From NCBI GenBank assembly GCA_004124475.1, contig SCKK01000007.1:20894-84893 (forward strand): a stretch of 64,000 bases of DNA. Reading direction: 5' to 3'. The notes under the pieces are model-generated. The model did no database searches, was not told where the DNA came from, and saw nothing but the letters and a program-made list of their open reading frames with translations. Source of the DNA: Fidelibacterota bacterium. GTDB taxonomy: Bacteria > Fidelibacterota > Marinisomatia > Marinisomatales > SCKK01. Each line of letters begins with the position of its first letter. The stretch's first letter is position 1. Shown here in pieces: positions 42,998-52,346 of the stretch. Both the position numbers and the translations under genes were made by a program.

Positions 42998-44929
42998 ATG
43001 ACTGACGAAAAAGTCGAAATTAAAGAAAAAATCGAAGAGGTTGAAGCTTCCGTTACAGAAGTAAAGGAAGAAGAGAAACAGGATTTACCATCTTTACCTG
43101 AAATTGAAGGTAATGGAAAAGTCATTGTTATAGACTATCTGGATGACAATCTTTTTGACGATGTAGTAGAACTTTCAATCGATCAGATGAGAGAGGATGA
43201 AAAAGCGGAGGATAAAGTTTCATCAGATATTTTAGAGCAATATAATCAATCCATATCTGATATCGCCCAACATCAAATTATTCAGGGCCGTGTGATTGGC
43301 CATAACGAAAAAGAAATTATCTTTGATATTGGATTTAAATCTGAGGGAATAGTCCATCGTTCCGAATATGCTGGGATGGAAATCCCGGAAATTGGGGAGA
43401 TGGTGGAAGTATATCTTGAGAAGATGGAAGATGAAAATGGTCAGACAATCTTGTCCAGGGAGAAAGCAGAATGGTTGGGTACCTGGAATCGCCTTACTGA
43501 TCTTTATGAAAGTGGTGAGACGATTGTCGGGAAAATAGTTCGAAGAATAAAAGGTGGTATGGTTGTTGAAATAGACAGCATTCAAGCGTTTCTGCCCGGA
43601 TCACAATTAGATGTTCACCCTGTTCAGGACTTCGACCAATATATCGGGCAGGAGATGGAATTCAAGGTTGTAAAAGTTAACAGATTGAGGAAAAATATTG
43701 TATTGTCTCGTAAGGCTCTTTTAGAGGATAGCCTCAAAGAACAACGTGAATCCTTATTACAGGATATCGAAGTTGGTCAAATACTGGAAGGTAGAGCAAA
43801 AAATATAACTGACTTTGGAGTTTTTATCGACCTTGGGGGAGTTGATGGTCTTCTTCATATAACAGATTTATCATGGGGACGGGTAAACCACCCATCTGAG
43901 CTGGTTAAAGTAGGAGAGACCCTCAATGTGAAGGTGATTGATTATGATTCAGAAAGAAAACGAATATCTTTGGGACTAAAACAGTTGACTCCCCATCCAT
44001 GGGAAAGTGTCCCTGAAAAATATCCGGTTGATACTATCATTAACGGTAAAGTAGTCAGTATGACGAACTATGGTGCCTTTTTGGAGATTGAAAAGGGCGT
44101 TGAAGGATTGGTACATATTTCAGAAATGTCATGGGTTCATAATATACATCATCCCTCAGAAGTTGTGAAACTTGGTGACAATATCGAGGCAAAGGTTTTA
44201 AGTGTCAACAGTGAGGAGAGAAAAATTGCTCTTGGATTCAAGCAACTTCAACCAGATCCGTGGGAAAGTGTTGAAGAAAAATTTCCCATTGGATCAATCC
44301 ATAAAGGTGTTGTCAGAAATCTTACACAGTTTGGAGCTTTTATTGAACTTGCGATGGGTGTCGATGGTCTTATTCATGTATCCGATCTCTCCTGGACGAA
44401 AGTAGTAAAACATCCGAGGGATTTCCTGAAGAGAGACGAAGAAGTTGAAGTAAAAATTCTCGATTTATCCAAGGAGAGCAGACGGATTTCTTTAGGACTT
44501 AGGCAGCTTACAGAAAATCCCTGGCCTGAAATTACTGAAAGATTTAAAGCTGGATCTATTGTATCGGGGAAAGTGATTAGGGTATTGGAAAAAGGAATTA
44601 TTATTCAGCTTGAGATGGATGTAGAGGGAATCATTCCTTCCAGATCATTGCCAAGAAAAGACCGCCAGGAAATATTGATCCGATATATGGAAGGTAGCAT
44701 GGCTGAGGGAAAGGTTGAAGACGTTAGGCCTGATGATAAGAAAATAATTCTTAGTGCTGTAAATATCCCTGAAGCTAAAGTTGACAGCCAGCTGGCTGAG
44801 GATTCCCAATCAGAAGAAAAAGCTGAATCGTCTTCACAAGTTAAAGTAGAAAATCCAGAGAATGATGATAGCCCTGGCGAGAGTGTAGTAGAAGACAATA
44901 TTAAGTCAGAAGAAAATAATAAAGATTAA
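42998..44929 (+). CDS. rpsA: 30S ribosomal protein S1
   Basis: A 643-residue protein with six S1 RNA-binding repeats at about 94-160, 176-240, 262-330, 347-417, 434-504 and 521-586 (for example ITDFGVFIDLGGVDGLLHIT and MTNYGAFLEIEKGVEGLVHI). It brings mRNA to the 30S subunit. The N-terminal 80 residues and the C-terminal 55 residues are very acidic and probably disordered. GGGAGGAAA precedes the ATG. Confidence 0.96.
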   Translation: MTDEKVEIKEKIEEVEASVTEVKEEEKQDLPSLPEIEGNGKVIVIDYLDDNLFDDVVELSIDQMREDEKAEDKVSSDILEQYNQSISDIAQHQIIQGRVIGHNEKEIIFDIGFKSEGIVHRSEYAGMEIPEIGEMVEVYLEKMEDENGQTILSREKAEWLGTWNRLTDLYESGETIVGKIVRRIKGGMVVEIDSIQAFLPGSQLDVHPVQDFDQYIGQEMEFKVVKVNRLRKNIVLSRKALLEDSLKEQRESLLQDIEVGQILEGRAKNITDFGVFIDLGGVDGLLHITDLSWGRVNHPSELVKVGETLNVKVIDYDSERKRISLGLKQLTPHPWESVPEKYPVDTIINGKVVSMTNYGAFLEIEKGVEGLVHISEMSWVHNIHHPSEVVKLGDNIEAKVLSVNSEERKIALGFKQLQPDPWESVEEKFPIGSIHKGVVRNLTQFGAFIELAMGVDGLIHVSDLSWTKVVKHPRDFLKRDEEVEVKILDLSKESRRISLGLRQLTENPWPEITERFKAGSIVSGKVIRVLEKGIIIQLEMDVEGIIPSRSLPRKDRQEILIRYMEGSMAEGKVEDVRPDDKKIILSAVNIPEAKVDSQLAEDSQSEEKAESSSQVKVENPENDDSPGESVVEDNIKSEENNKD

Positions 44930-45194
44930 CTTACTAATCTGAACACGATATGTATTCACAGTATTAATAAGAACATAGCCTCAACCCGTCCGTCAGCTTA
45001 CGGATACCTTTGGGAGAGTGCATTGTGAGGTATGGAGTAAATATCTTAAAAAAGCCACGTCCCGAAACTTCGGGATGAGGAGTAAAAGAACTGGGGTGGA
45101 TATGAATTACGAGTTATCCCGAAATTTCGAGACTCACACGGAAAAATTTCGTGCCTGACGGTAAGCATGCGATACAGATATATAGAGAAAAGTC
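44930..45194 (+). repeat. Repeat cluster upstream of the YbbR gene
   Basis: CCGTCAGCTTACGGATACC (about 44990), TCCCGAAACTTCGGGA (45060-45075), TCCCGAAATTTCGAGA (45117-45132) and block D3 (45139-45182, GGAAAAATTTCGTGCCTGAC then GCGATACAGATATATA), ending close to the start codon. Confidence 0.7.
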
Positions 45195-46178
45195 ATGAAG
45201 CTTTCTGACCTTCGTGGCATTTTAGAAAAAGGGCACTTCCAGGTGTGGACTGGTGCTTTTTTTTTCGCAATTATACTTTGGTTATTTGTTATATCTGAAC
45301 ACAAATATACTTATATCGTGGAAGTCCCAATCGAAGTCAGAAACATAAAAGAAGGTAAAACTTTGAGTGCAGAAGTAGTTCCTACTGCTGATGTCAAATT
45401 TAGGGCAACAGGTCGAGCATTTTTTAAAACACTGTTACTCAAATCGATTTCTGATTTTAAGCTGGTACTTGATCTTGAACGAATCAGAACAGAATACGAT
45501 TTTTATCTTAACGATTATTTTGATAAATACGCTGAAAAAATTGTCATCCCGCCTGGATTTGAATTGGACTATATTGAAGTTGTTCGACCGGATTCTATTC
45601 ATATCTCGTTAGATGATTATATGATCAAGCCGGTGACGGTTAAGATTAATGTGAAAGTTCAACCGGCTCCCAGATACATCCAGGTGGGAGAATTAAGTTA
45701 TTCACCCAAACGAATCGATTTAAAAGGACCGAAAGAAATCATTCGCAGCGTGAATGAGGTAGAAACAATCTTTAAAAGTTTTCTCAATTTGCAGGTTCCT
45801 ATTAGGGAATTAATCCCATTGAACATTGACTTTTCTCGGGTGGTAGAGGCTTCACACCCTGCAATCGAAATCTTTGCCAATATACAGAGTATTGGTGAAA
45901 GAATTATCTCCGAAATACCTGTAAAAGTGATTAATAAGCTGGAGGAATATCAAGTATTTCCGACTCCTTCTACCGTGTCGTTAACGGTGATTGGAGGCGT
46001 AGAATATATTGCAAACCTTGAGCCTGACGATATTGAAGTCAATGTAGATTTCAGGTCACAGTGGGAAATAAACAAATATTATTATAAACCGACGGTGATT
46101 GTACCCAACGATGTTATAGAGTGGAGAGACCTTTCTCCTAAAAATATCGAACTCTCAGTTACTCGCATTCGTCAGTGA
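45195..46178 (+). CDS. YbbR-domain protein (CdaR-like)
   Basis: A 327-residue protein with one N-terminal membrane helix (VWTGAFFFAIILWLFVISEH) and three to four YbbR repeats outside (VEVPIEVRNIKEGKTL, VTVKINVKVQPAPRYIQVG, SEIPVKVINKLEEYQVF). YbbR proteins (CdaR) bind and regulate the diadenylate cyclase CdaA at the membrane. Here the two genes are 42 kb apart, unlike the Firmicute operon. GTGA overlap couples it to tsaD. Confidence 0.88.
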   Translation: MKLSDLRGILEKGHFQVWTGAFFFAIILWLFVISEHKYTYIVEVPIEVRNIKEGKTLSAEVVPTADVKFRATGRAFFKTLLLKSISDFKLVLDLERIRTEYDFYLNDYFDKYAEKIVIPPGFELDYIEVVRPDSIHISLDDYMIKPVTVKINVKVQPAPRYIQVGELSYSPKRIDLKGPKEIIRSVNEVETIFKSFLNLQVPIRELIPLNIDFSRVVEASHPAIEIFANIQSIGERIISEIPVKVINKLEEYQVFPTPSTVSLTVIGGVEYIANLEPDDIEVNVDFRSQWEINKYYYKPTVIVPNDVIEWRDLSPKNIELSVTRIRQ

Positions 46179-47170
46179 CAATTTTAGGAATTGAAACCTC
46201 CTGCGATGAAACGGCAGCTGCCGTTTGTCAAGATAGGAAGATACTTTCTTCTGTTATCTTGTCTCAAAGTATACATAAAATGTTTGGTGGTGTTGTTCCG
46301 GAAATTGCGTCAAGGGAACACGAAAAGTGGCTTTCCCTTGTTGTTAAAAATGCCCTCAGTGAATCAGGCGTGAGGATGAATGAATTGGATGGAGTCGCCG
46401 TGACCAGAGGACCGGGGTTGATGGGGGCCTTGTTAACGGGCGTCAGTTTTGCCGTGGGATTTTCTCAAGGACTCAGTATACCATGTATCGGAATTAACCA
46501 TATTGAGGCTCACATATTTTCGAACTTTATCGCTTATCCGGAGTTAAAATACCCATTTATTTGTCTATTGGTTTCGGGTGGACATACTCAATTATGGCTT
46601 GTTAATGCGTTGGGAAACTATGAATTATTAGGTGAAACCAGAGATGATGCTGCGGGAGAGGCTTTTGATAAAGGCGCAAGGATTTTAGGTTTGGGTTACC
46701 CAGGTGGACCCGCAATCGAAAAAGTATCGAGGAATGGAGATGAAGATACTATTGCGTTTCCTCAAGCTTTTCTAAAAAAAGAGGGTATTGAATTTAGTTT
46801 TAGCGGGTTAAAAACTTCACTGTTGAATTATGTATCTAAACAAGGAAAAGAACGAGTAATTAGTAGAATTTCCGATATTGCCGCCAGCTACCAAAAAGCA
46901 ATTATTAATGTATTAATATCAAAGTTGAAACAGGCTATTGATTTGACTGGCGTAAAAATTTCAGTTATAGCAGGTGGAGTAGCTGCTAATAAAAGGTTAA
47001 GAGAATTTGCCAAAAAAGAATTAGCCAATTATCATATTCTGTTTCCTGACTTATCCTTATGTACCGATAATGCTGCAATGATTGCTTTTTTAGCAGAAGA
47101 GTATCTTCGGGAAAATACCATATCCCCAATTTATCTTGATGCAGTTCCCAACCTGAGACTGGTAGGATAG
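46175..47170 (+). CDS. tsaD: tRNA N6-threonylcarbamoyladenosine transferase TsaD
   Basis: A 331-residue ASKHA-fold enzyme that transfers threonylcarbamoyl to A37 of ANN-decoding tRNAs with TsaB and TsaE. Metal ligands in HIEAHIFSN, the glycine-rich LLVSGGHTQLWLV, DDAAGEAFDKGARILGLGYPGG, and AGGVAANKRLR. GTG start at 46175. Normal length; next gene starts 3 bases on. Confidence 0.97.
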   Translation: MTILGIETSCDETAAAVCQDRKILSSVILSQSIHKMFGGVVPEIASREHEKWLSLVVKNALSESGVRMNELDGVAVTRGPGLMGALLTGVSFAVGFSQGLSIPCIGINHIEAHIFSNFIAYPELKYPFICLLVSGGHTQLWLVNALGNYELLGETRDDAAGEAFDKGARILGLGYPGGPAIEKVSRNGDEDTIAFPQAFLKKEGIEFSFSGLKTSLLNYVSKQGKERVISRISDIAASYQKAIINVLISKLKQAIDLTGVKISVIAGGVAANKRLREFAKKELANYHILFPDLSLCTDNAAMIAFLAEEYLRENTISPIYLDAVPNLRLVG

Positions 47171-47173
47171 TTT

Positions 47174-49357
47174 ATGCCAACAGTAACGCCTCCAACTGGG
47201 GGCATATCTTTATGGATACTTGGAGTGCTTTGTCTTCTATTCTTCATATTAATTCGAATAGCTTATTCGAAAAAATATGGAATATTAAAAAGATGGCAAT
47301 ACCTAACTGTAGGTACATTGCGTGGTCTGGTATTTATTTTGATATTAGTGATAATCATTGATTTTAAATTTAACAGGTCATTAAATGTCACAAAATCACC
47401 CGTTCTTCGTGTTTTTCTTGATAATTCTGTAAGTACTGTATATCACCAATCCATATCAAAGGAATCACTCATGCAGGGATATACGGATTTGGTTGAGGGA
47501 CTTCATAAATTTTCTAATAATTTCCAAGAGAATATGATTATAGAATCATTTTCTTTCGGTAGCCAGATTCAACAATTGGACATTGAAAAATTGGCGGTTG
47601 ATTTTACTGAGCCCGTTACAGATATATCAGAAATATATAAAAAATCAACAGAAGTTCAACACGATCATTTTTTATCGGGAATAATTATTGTAACTGATGG
47701 CCAAATAACCAAAGGAGAAGATCCTGTTGAATTGAGTGAATCTGTTAATGTCCCCACATATTCCATTGGGATTGGTCAAGCTACTCCCATGGTAGACATA
47801 AATATTGAATCGATACAAGCACCCACTGTTGGTATTCGAAGGGATGATGTTATAGCAGATGTAATGATATCATCTGTCGGGTCATTTAATGAAAGAGTAA
47901 ATGTTTCTTTATCAAAAGAAGGAAAACTTATTAGTTCAAGAATGATGACGCTTGTTGGTCAGGGATCCCTTAAGCATGTTAAATTTCAATTTAAACTAGA
48001 GGAACTGGGAAAGAACCATTATACTGTCCAAGTGACTTCTGTTAAGGATGAGATCAATATTAGCAATAATCGGTCTTCATTTGATATTGTTATTTTAAAA
48101 GATCAATTCAAGGTAGCACTCATTACGGGAGCGATTAACCCGAATACCTCATTCATAAAAAGAGTGCTTAAAAGGGAAAATCATTTTCTCATTGATCATT
48201 TTGTTTATTATCCAAATGGATGGAGTCCGACGATTGCAGAATTCTGGAGGAATAAATATGATTTAATAATTCTTGATAATATGCCCACGACTAATCTTCC
48301 CAACAGATGGGTTAAAGACTTAGAGAGAAAATTAAGAAATTTTCCATCTTCCCTTGCATACATTCCTGGACAAAATGTTGATAAAAAGAAGGCTATCTCA
48401 TACTTCCAGATATTGGGTATTCAAACATTGGGAGGAATTGGAAACCTGTCGGGGGAATATCCGATTGGTTTTACGAATAAAGGTCTAACGCACCCTGTTT
48501 TAGGCGGTAATTTATTAGTTGGAAGTACGGTTCGTTCCATTACATCATTTCCCCCAATTCCATTAAAGTTACCGGTAGAACCGAGAATAGAATCGTTGGA
48601 AACTCTTGTAATTTTAGAGTCGGTTAACCCCAGCCCATTATTCATGATTGGTGAAGTTTCGAGAAATAATAGAGGCGCTCAAACCCGGACTGCCATTTTT
48701 ACTTCAGATAAGTTATGGGAATTACATTTAAAAGTTCTTGATACAGACCTATCAGGATTTGCAGAGAAATGGTGGCAAAGGACTTTTAATTGGTTAGTAA
48801 AATCGGGAGGAGACGAAGAGTTATATTTTAGAGTAAATAAAAGCACATTTCAACAAGGCGAACCCATAAAAATAACAGGACAAATTGTTGAATATACACT
48901 AGGAGATATGGAACAGGATATTAAAGTGACTGTAAATATTGAAAAAGATGGAGATATTGCAGGTATTTATCCACTCGCATTTTCTGCTAATAAGAATCAT
49001 TGGGAGGGAAGTTTTTATGCTTCAAAACCGGGTGTGTATAATTACAACATTTCGGTGTATGTAAATGATATTCTAACAAGCCAGCAGGAAGGATCATTTC
49101 GCGTAGATGAGAGTCAAATCGAACTTGATAAGGTTTATTTAAATAAAAAGATGTTAATGGACTTAGCTAATAATTCAGATGGGATATATCTAGATTGGGA
49201 AGAGCGAGATAAATTATTTGAGCATCTGAAAATCAAAAAGAGAAATGTCACTATTTCCCAGGTTATCCAATTGAGTCACTGGCAACCTTTAATGGTTTTT
49301 TTAATATTCCTGTTAACAACTGAATGGATAATTCGAAGAGTCATTGGGTTGCAATAA
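47174..49357 (+). CDS. Membrane protein with von Willebrand A-like and Ig-like regions
   Basis: A 727-residue protein, function unknown. Two N-terminal membrane helices (ISLWILGVLCLLFFILIRIA and LRGLVFILILVIIIDF), a VWA-like region (about 75-200) with the metal-site DxSxS as DNSVS and IIIVTDGQIT, a CARDB-like beta region (about 215-310) and a glutamine-amidotransferase-like Rossmann region (FKVALITGAINPNT...YDLIILDNMPTT), a further beta domain and a C-terminal helix (LMVFLIFLLTTEWIIRRVIG). FCB genomes have such BatA-like VWA proteins near envelope genes. Start 3 bases after tsaD. Confidence 0.8.
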   Translation: MPTVTPPTGGISLWILGVLCLLFFILIRIAYSKKYGILKRWQYLTVGTLRGLVFILILVIIIDFKFNRSLNVTKSPVLRVFLDNSVSTVYHQSISKESLMQGYTDLVEGLHKFSNNFQENMIIESFSFGSQIQQLDIEKLAVDFTEPVTDISEIYKKSTEVQHDHFLSGIIIVTDGQITKGEDPVELSESVNVPTYSIGIGQATPMVDINIESIQAPTVGIRRDDVIADVMISSVGSFNERVNVSLSKEGKLISSRMMTLVGQGSLKHVKFQFKLEELGKNHYTVQVTSVKDEINISNNRSSFDIVILKDQFKVALITGAINPNTSFIKRVLKRENHFLIDHFVYYPNGWSPTIAEFWRNKYDLIILDNMPTTNLPNRWVKDLERKLRNFPSSLAYIPGQNVDKKKAISYFQILGIQTLGGIGNLSGEYPIGFTNKGLTHPVLGGNLLVGSTVRSITSFPPIPLKLPVEPRIESLETLVILESVNPSPLFMIGEVSRNNRGAQTRTAIFTSDKLWELHLKVLDTDLSGFAEKWWQRTFNWLVKSGGDEELYFRVNKSTFQQGEPIKITGQIVEYTLGDMEQDIKVTVNIEKDGDIAGIYPLAFSANKNHWEGSFYASKPGVYNYNISVYVNDILTSQQEGSFRVDESQIELDKVYLNKKMLMDLANNSDGIYLDWEERDKLFEHLKIKKRNVTISQVIQLSHWQPLMVFLIFLLTTEWIIRRVIGLQ

Positions 49358-49421
49358 TGTTTTACAGAGTTGACATTCATGATTACAGGTGGTATTTTCA
49401 CGCCGTTTTTGGAGTTATGGA

Positions 49422-50747
49422 ATGATTAAAATAGCAGTTATTGGCACGGGCTATGTGGGTTTAGTGACCGGAACCGGATTATCAGATTTTGGGAACAAAG
49501 TTGTCTGTACCGATATAAACAGAGAGAAAATAGAAATTCTTCAAAAAGGAGAAATTCCCATATACGAGCCCGGGCTTAAGGAATTAATTGATAGAAATGT
49601 TTCGTCAGGTCGATTGTCATTTTCCCATGATATTGATACCACTATTCAGAATGCAGAAGTCATATTTATTGCCGTCTGGACTCCTATGGGTGAGAATGGT
49701 GAAGCAGATTTATCGGCTGTTATTGAAGTAGCGAAAACCATTGGACGGAACTTGAACGGGTATAAAGTCATATGCACAAAAAGTACGGTACCGATAGGTA
49801 CTGGGGATAAAATTAAGGAGGTCATTAAAGATAATTTATTTACTGATAATAATGATAATACTTTTGATGTTGTGTCAAATCCTGAATTCCTTCGTGAAGG
49901 ATCGGCTGTTAAGGATTTTTTATTGCCCAATCGAGTCGTCATTGGAACAGAAAGTGAGAAAGCAAAAAGAATAATGAAAAATATTTATCGACCCCTATTT
50001 ATTAATGAAACCCCCATGATATTTACAAATATTCCCACTGCGGAAACGATAAAATATGCGTCTAATGCATTTCTTGCCGTAAAAATATCGTTTATTAACG
50101 AAATTGCAAATCTTTGTGATGTTACAGGGGCAGATGTCCATATAGTAGCAAAAGGGATGGGATTAGATGGCAGGATAAGTCCAAAATTTTTGCATCCAGG
50201 ACCGGGTTTTGGTGGATCTTGTTTTCCCAAAGATACAAGTGCATTGATACACATGGGAGAAAAAAGAGGCGTAGATTTTAATGTTGTTACGGCTGCATTG
50301 AAAACAAATGAACACCAACGGTTACATGTATACAAAAAATTACTAAGGCTGATGAATGAAAATGTAAAAGGCAAAAAAGTTGCTATTTTAGGTTTGGCAT
50401 TCAAAGCCAACACGGACGATGTAAGGAAATCGGCTGCTGTTTATTTTCTTGAAAAACTGTTAAAAGATGGAGCGATTGTGACTGCCTTTGACCCGATAGC
50501 TAATTCTAATATGAAAAAAATCTTTCCCGCTGTCGGATATTGTAATTCTCTCAATGAGGCTGTTAAAGATACAGATGCCGTCGTCATTCTGACTGAGTGG
50601 CATGAATTCCGTGGGATGGATTTGGAGAAAGTGGCTTCACTCGTTCGGGGGAAAGTAATACTCGATGCTAAAAACATATTAAATCCTAATGAACTGAAAC
50701 GGTTAGGTTATAACTTTGATAATGTGGGAAGACCAACTGTGAAATGA
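49422..50747 (+). CDS. ugd: UDP-glucose 6-dehydrogenase
   Basis: A 441-residue NAD enzyme oxidising UDP-glucose to UDP-glucuronate, a precursor for acidic exopolysaccharide. N-terminal Rossmann motif VIGTGYVGLVTGTGLSDFG, catalytic Cys in GFGGSCFPKDTSAL, and AILGLAFKANTDDVRKSA. The ATG at 49422 is used rather than the upstream in-frame TTG at 49389. First gene of the polysaccharide cluster; ATGA overlap with the next. Confidence 0.94.
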   Translation: MIKIAVIGTGYVGLVTGTGLSDFGNKVVCTDINREKIEILQKGEIPIYEPGLKELIDRNVSSGRLSFSHDIDTTIQNAEVIFIAVWTPMGENGEADLSAVIEVAKTIGRNLNGYKVICTKSTVPIGTGDKIKEVIKDNLFTDNNDNTFDVVSNPEFLREGSAVKDFLLPNRVVIGTESEKAKRIMKNIYRPLFINETPMIFTNIPTAETIKYASNAFLAVKISFINEIANLCDVTGADVHIVAKGMGLDGRISPKFLHPGPGFGGSCFPKDTSALIHMGEKRGVDFNVVTAALKTNEHQRLHVYKKLLRLMNENVKGKKVAILGLAFKANTDDVRKSAAVYFLEKLLKDGAIVTAFDPIANSNMKKIFPAVGYCNSLNEAVKDTDAVVILTEWHEFRGMDLEKVASLVRGKVILDAKNILNPNELKRLGYNFDNVGRPTVK

Positions 50748-51226
50748 GAAAAATAGAAGGAGTGATAATAAAAGAACTGACTGTTCATCAGGATATTCCT
50801 GATACGGATCAAAACAAAACAAACTTAGGATTTTTAATAGAGATTCTACGAGATGATGACGATCTATTGAAAAGGTTTGGACAAACAACATTCACCGTAA
50901 CGTATGAAGATACAGTGAAAGCATTTCATTTGCATAAACGTCAGGATGATCTATGGTTTGTAGCATCAGGTAAAGCAATAATCGTACTCTATGATATAAG
51001 AGAGAATTCCCCAACTATCGGTGTGACTCAAGTGATCTCAGCAGGAGATAATGATTATAAGTTAATTCTAATTCCTTCCGGAGTCGCTCATGGTTATAAA
51101 GTGATCAGTAAAGAGCCTGTTTTACTCTTTTATCATACTACTCGCAGTTACGACCCTTTAAATCTGGATGAAGAAAGAATTCCGTGGGATGACCCTGAGA
51201 TTAATTTCGATTGGGACGCGGTGTAA
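50744..51226 (+). CDS. Cupin epimerase (dTDP-4-dehydrorhamnose 3,5-epimerase-like)
   Basis: A 160-residue RmlC-type cupin. AFHLHKRQDDLWFVASG carries the metal/catalytic His residues; LIPSGVAHGYKVIS and YDPLNLDEERIPWDDPEI are the family's C-terminal landmarks. It likely epimerises or isomerises a 4-keto nucleotide sugar; whether rhamnose is the product is unclear, as no rfbA or rfbD lies in the window. Overlaps ugd by 4 bases. Confidence 0.85.
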   Translation: MRKIEGVIIKELTVHQDIPDTDQNKTNLGFLIEILRDDDDLLKRFGQTTFTVTYEDTVKAFHLHKRQDDLWFVASGKAIIVLYDIRENSPTIGVTQVISAGDNDYKLILIPSGVAHGYKVISKEPVLLFYHTTRSYDPLNLDEERIPWDDPEINFDWDAV

Positions 51227-51321
51227 GAAGTGCGGAATGAGGATTTCGGAATTCGGAATGAAGAATTGGGGGGAATATCCGCAATCTGCAATCCGAAATT
51301 TAATAGTGAGCTTGTCGAACT
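51227..51321. repeat. Short inverted-repeat spacer before rfbB
   Basis: GGATTTCGGAATTCGGAATG (51241-51260) and ATCCGCAATCTGCAATCCGA (51277-51296) form an imperfect stem of repeated CGGAATT-like units, the same style of arm as at 42083-42150 and 18946-19524, with no gene inside. Confidence 0.45.
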
Positions 51322-52338
51322 ATGACGACTTATCTCATCACAGGTGGTTGTGGTTTTATTGGTAGTAATTTCATCCGATATCTTTTAAACAACGATCCTG
51401 ATAGTACGGTGATAAACCTGGACAAACTCACCTATGCGGGAAATCAGGAAAATCTTCGAGACATCAAAAATGACTCCAGATACCATTTTGTTCATGGTGA
51501 TATATGTGATGAATCAGTAGTAAATGAAATATTTGTGACTCAGAAACCTGATATCGTTATTAACTTTGCTGCTGAAAGTCATGTGGATAGGTCTATTGGA
51601 AAACCCGATGATTTTATTAAAACCGATGTATTTGGAGTATTTGTGTTGTTAGAGGCATCAAAAAAATATGGTGTGGATTTTTTTATACAAATTAGTACCG
51701 ATGAAGTCTATGGAAGTATCGATAAAGGATATTTTCAAGAGACAGATCCACTGATGCCCAGTAGCCCCTATTCTGCCAGTAAAGCTGGCGGAGAGAGACT
51801 TGCCTTTTCATATTTTGTTACATACAACCTTCCTGTCATCATCACGCGAGCCAGCAACAACTTTGGTCCGTATCAGTACCCAGAAAAACTTATCCCCCTT
51901 TTTATTACCAACGCCCTTGAAAATAAATTCTTACCCTTATACGGTGATGGGAAAAATGTCCGGGATTGGCTATTTGTGGAAGACCATTGTGAGGCAATTT
52001 TATATTTAATTAGAAAAGGTAAAATTGGAGAGACATATAATATTGGTAGTGGGAATGAGATGCAGAATATGGAAATAACGAATCTCATTCTTGAATATCT
52101 TGAAAAGCCCTCAAGTCTGATAAAACCAGTGAAAGATAGGTTAGGTCACGACAGAAGGTATGCATTGGATTGTACGAAACTCCATTCATTAGGGTGGCGA
52201 TCTGCTGTTAATTTTAACAATGGTATAAGAACGACAATTGAATGGTACAAATCGAATGAAGAATGGTGGGAAAAAATTAAATCAGGAGAATTTCTCGATT
52301 TCTATAAATCACACTATAAATTATCATACACATCCTGA
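51322..52338 (+). CDS. rfbB: dTDP-glucose 4,6-dehydratase
   Basis: A 338-residue short-chain dehydrogenase-type enzyme. NAD-binding TGGCGFIGSNFIRYLL, active-site ISTDEVYGS with Asp-Glu, catalytic YSASKAGGERL, and VRDWLFVEDHCEA, RLGHDRRYALD. It makes dTDP-4-keto-6-deoxyglucose for 6-deoxy sugars. The ATG follows a spacer of repeats. A vestigial tail of a second copy lies at 53743. Confidence 0.94.
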   Translation: MTTYLITGGCGFIGSNFIRYLLNNDPDSTVINLDKLTYAGNQENLRDIKNDSRYHFVHGDICDESVVNEIFVTQKPDIVINFAAESHVDRSIGKPDDFIKTDVFGVFVLLEASKKYGVDFFIQISTDEVYGSIDKGYFQETDPLMPSSPYSASKAGGERLAFSYFVTYNLPVIITRASNNFGPYQYPEKLIPLFITNALENKFLPLYGDGKNVRDWLFVEDHCEAILYLIRKGKIGETYNIGSGNEMQNMEITNLILEYLEKPSSLIKPVKDRLGHDRRYALDCTKLHSLGWRSAVNFNNGIRTTIEWYKSNEEWWEKIKSGEFLDFYKSHYKLSYTS

Positions 52339-52346
52339 GAAAAGAT

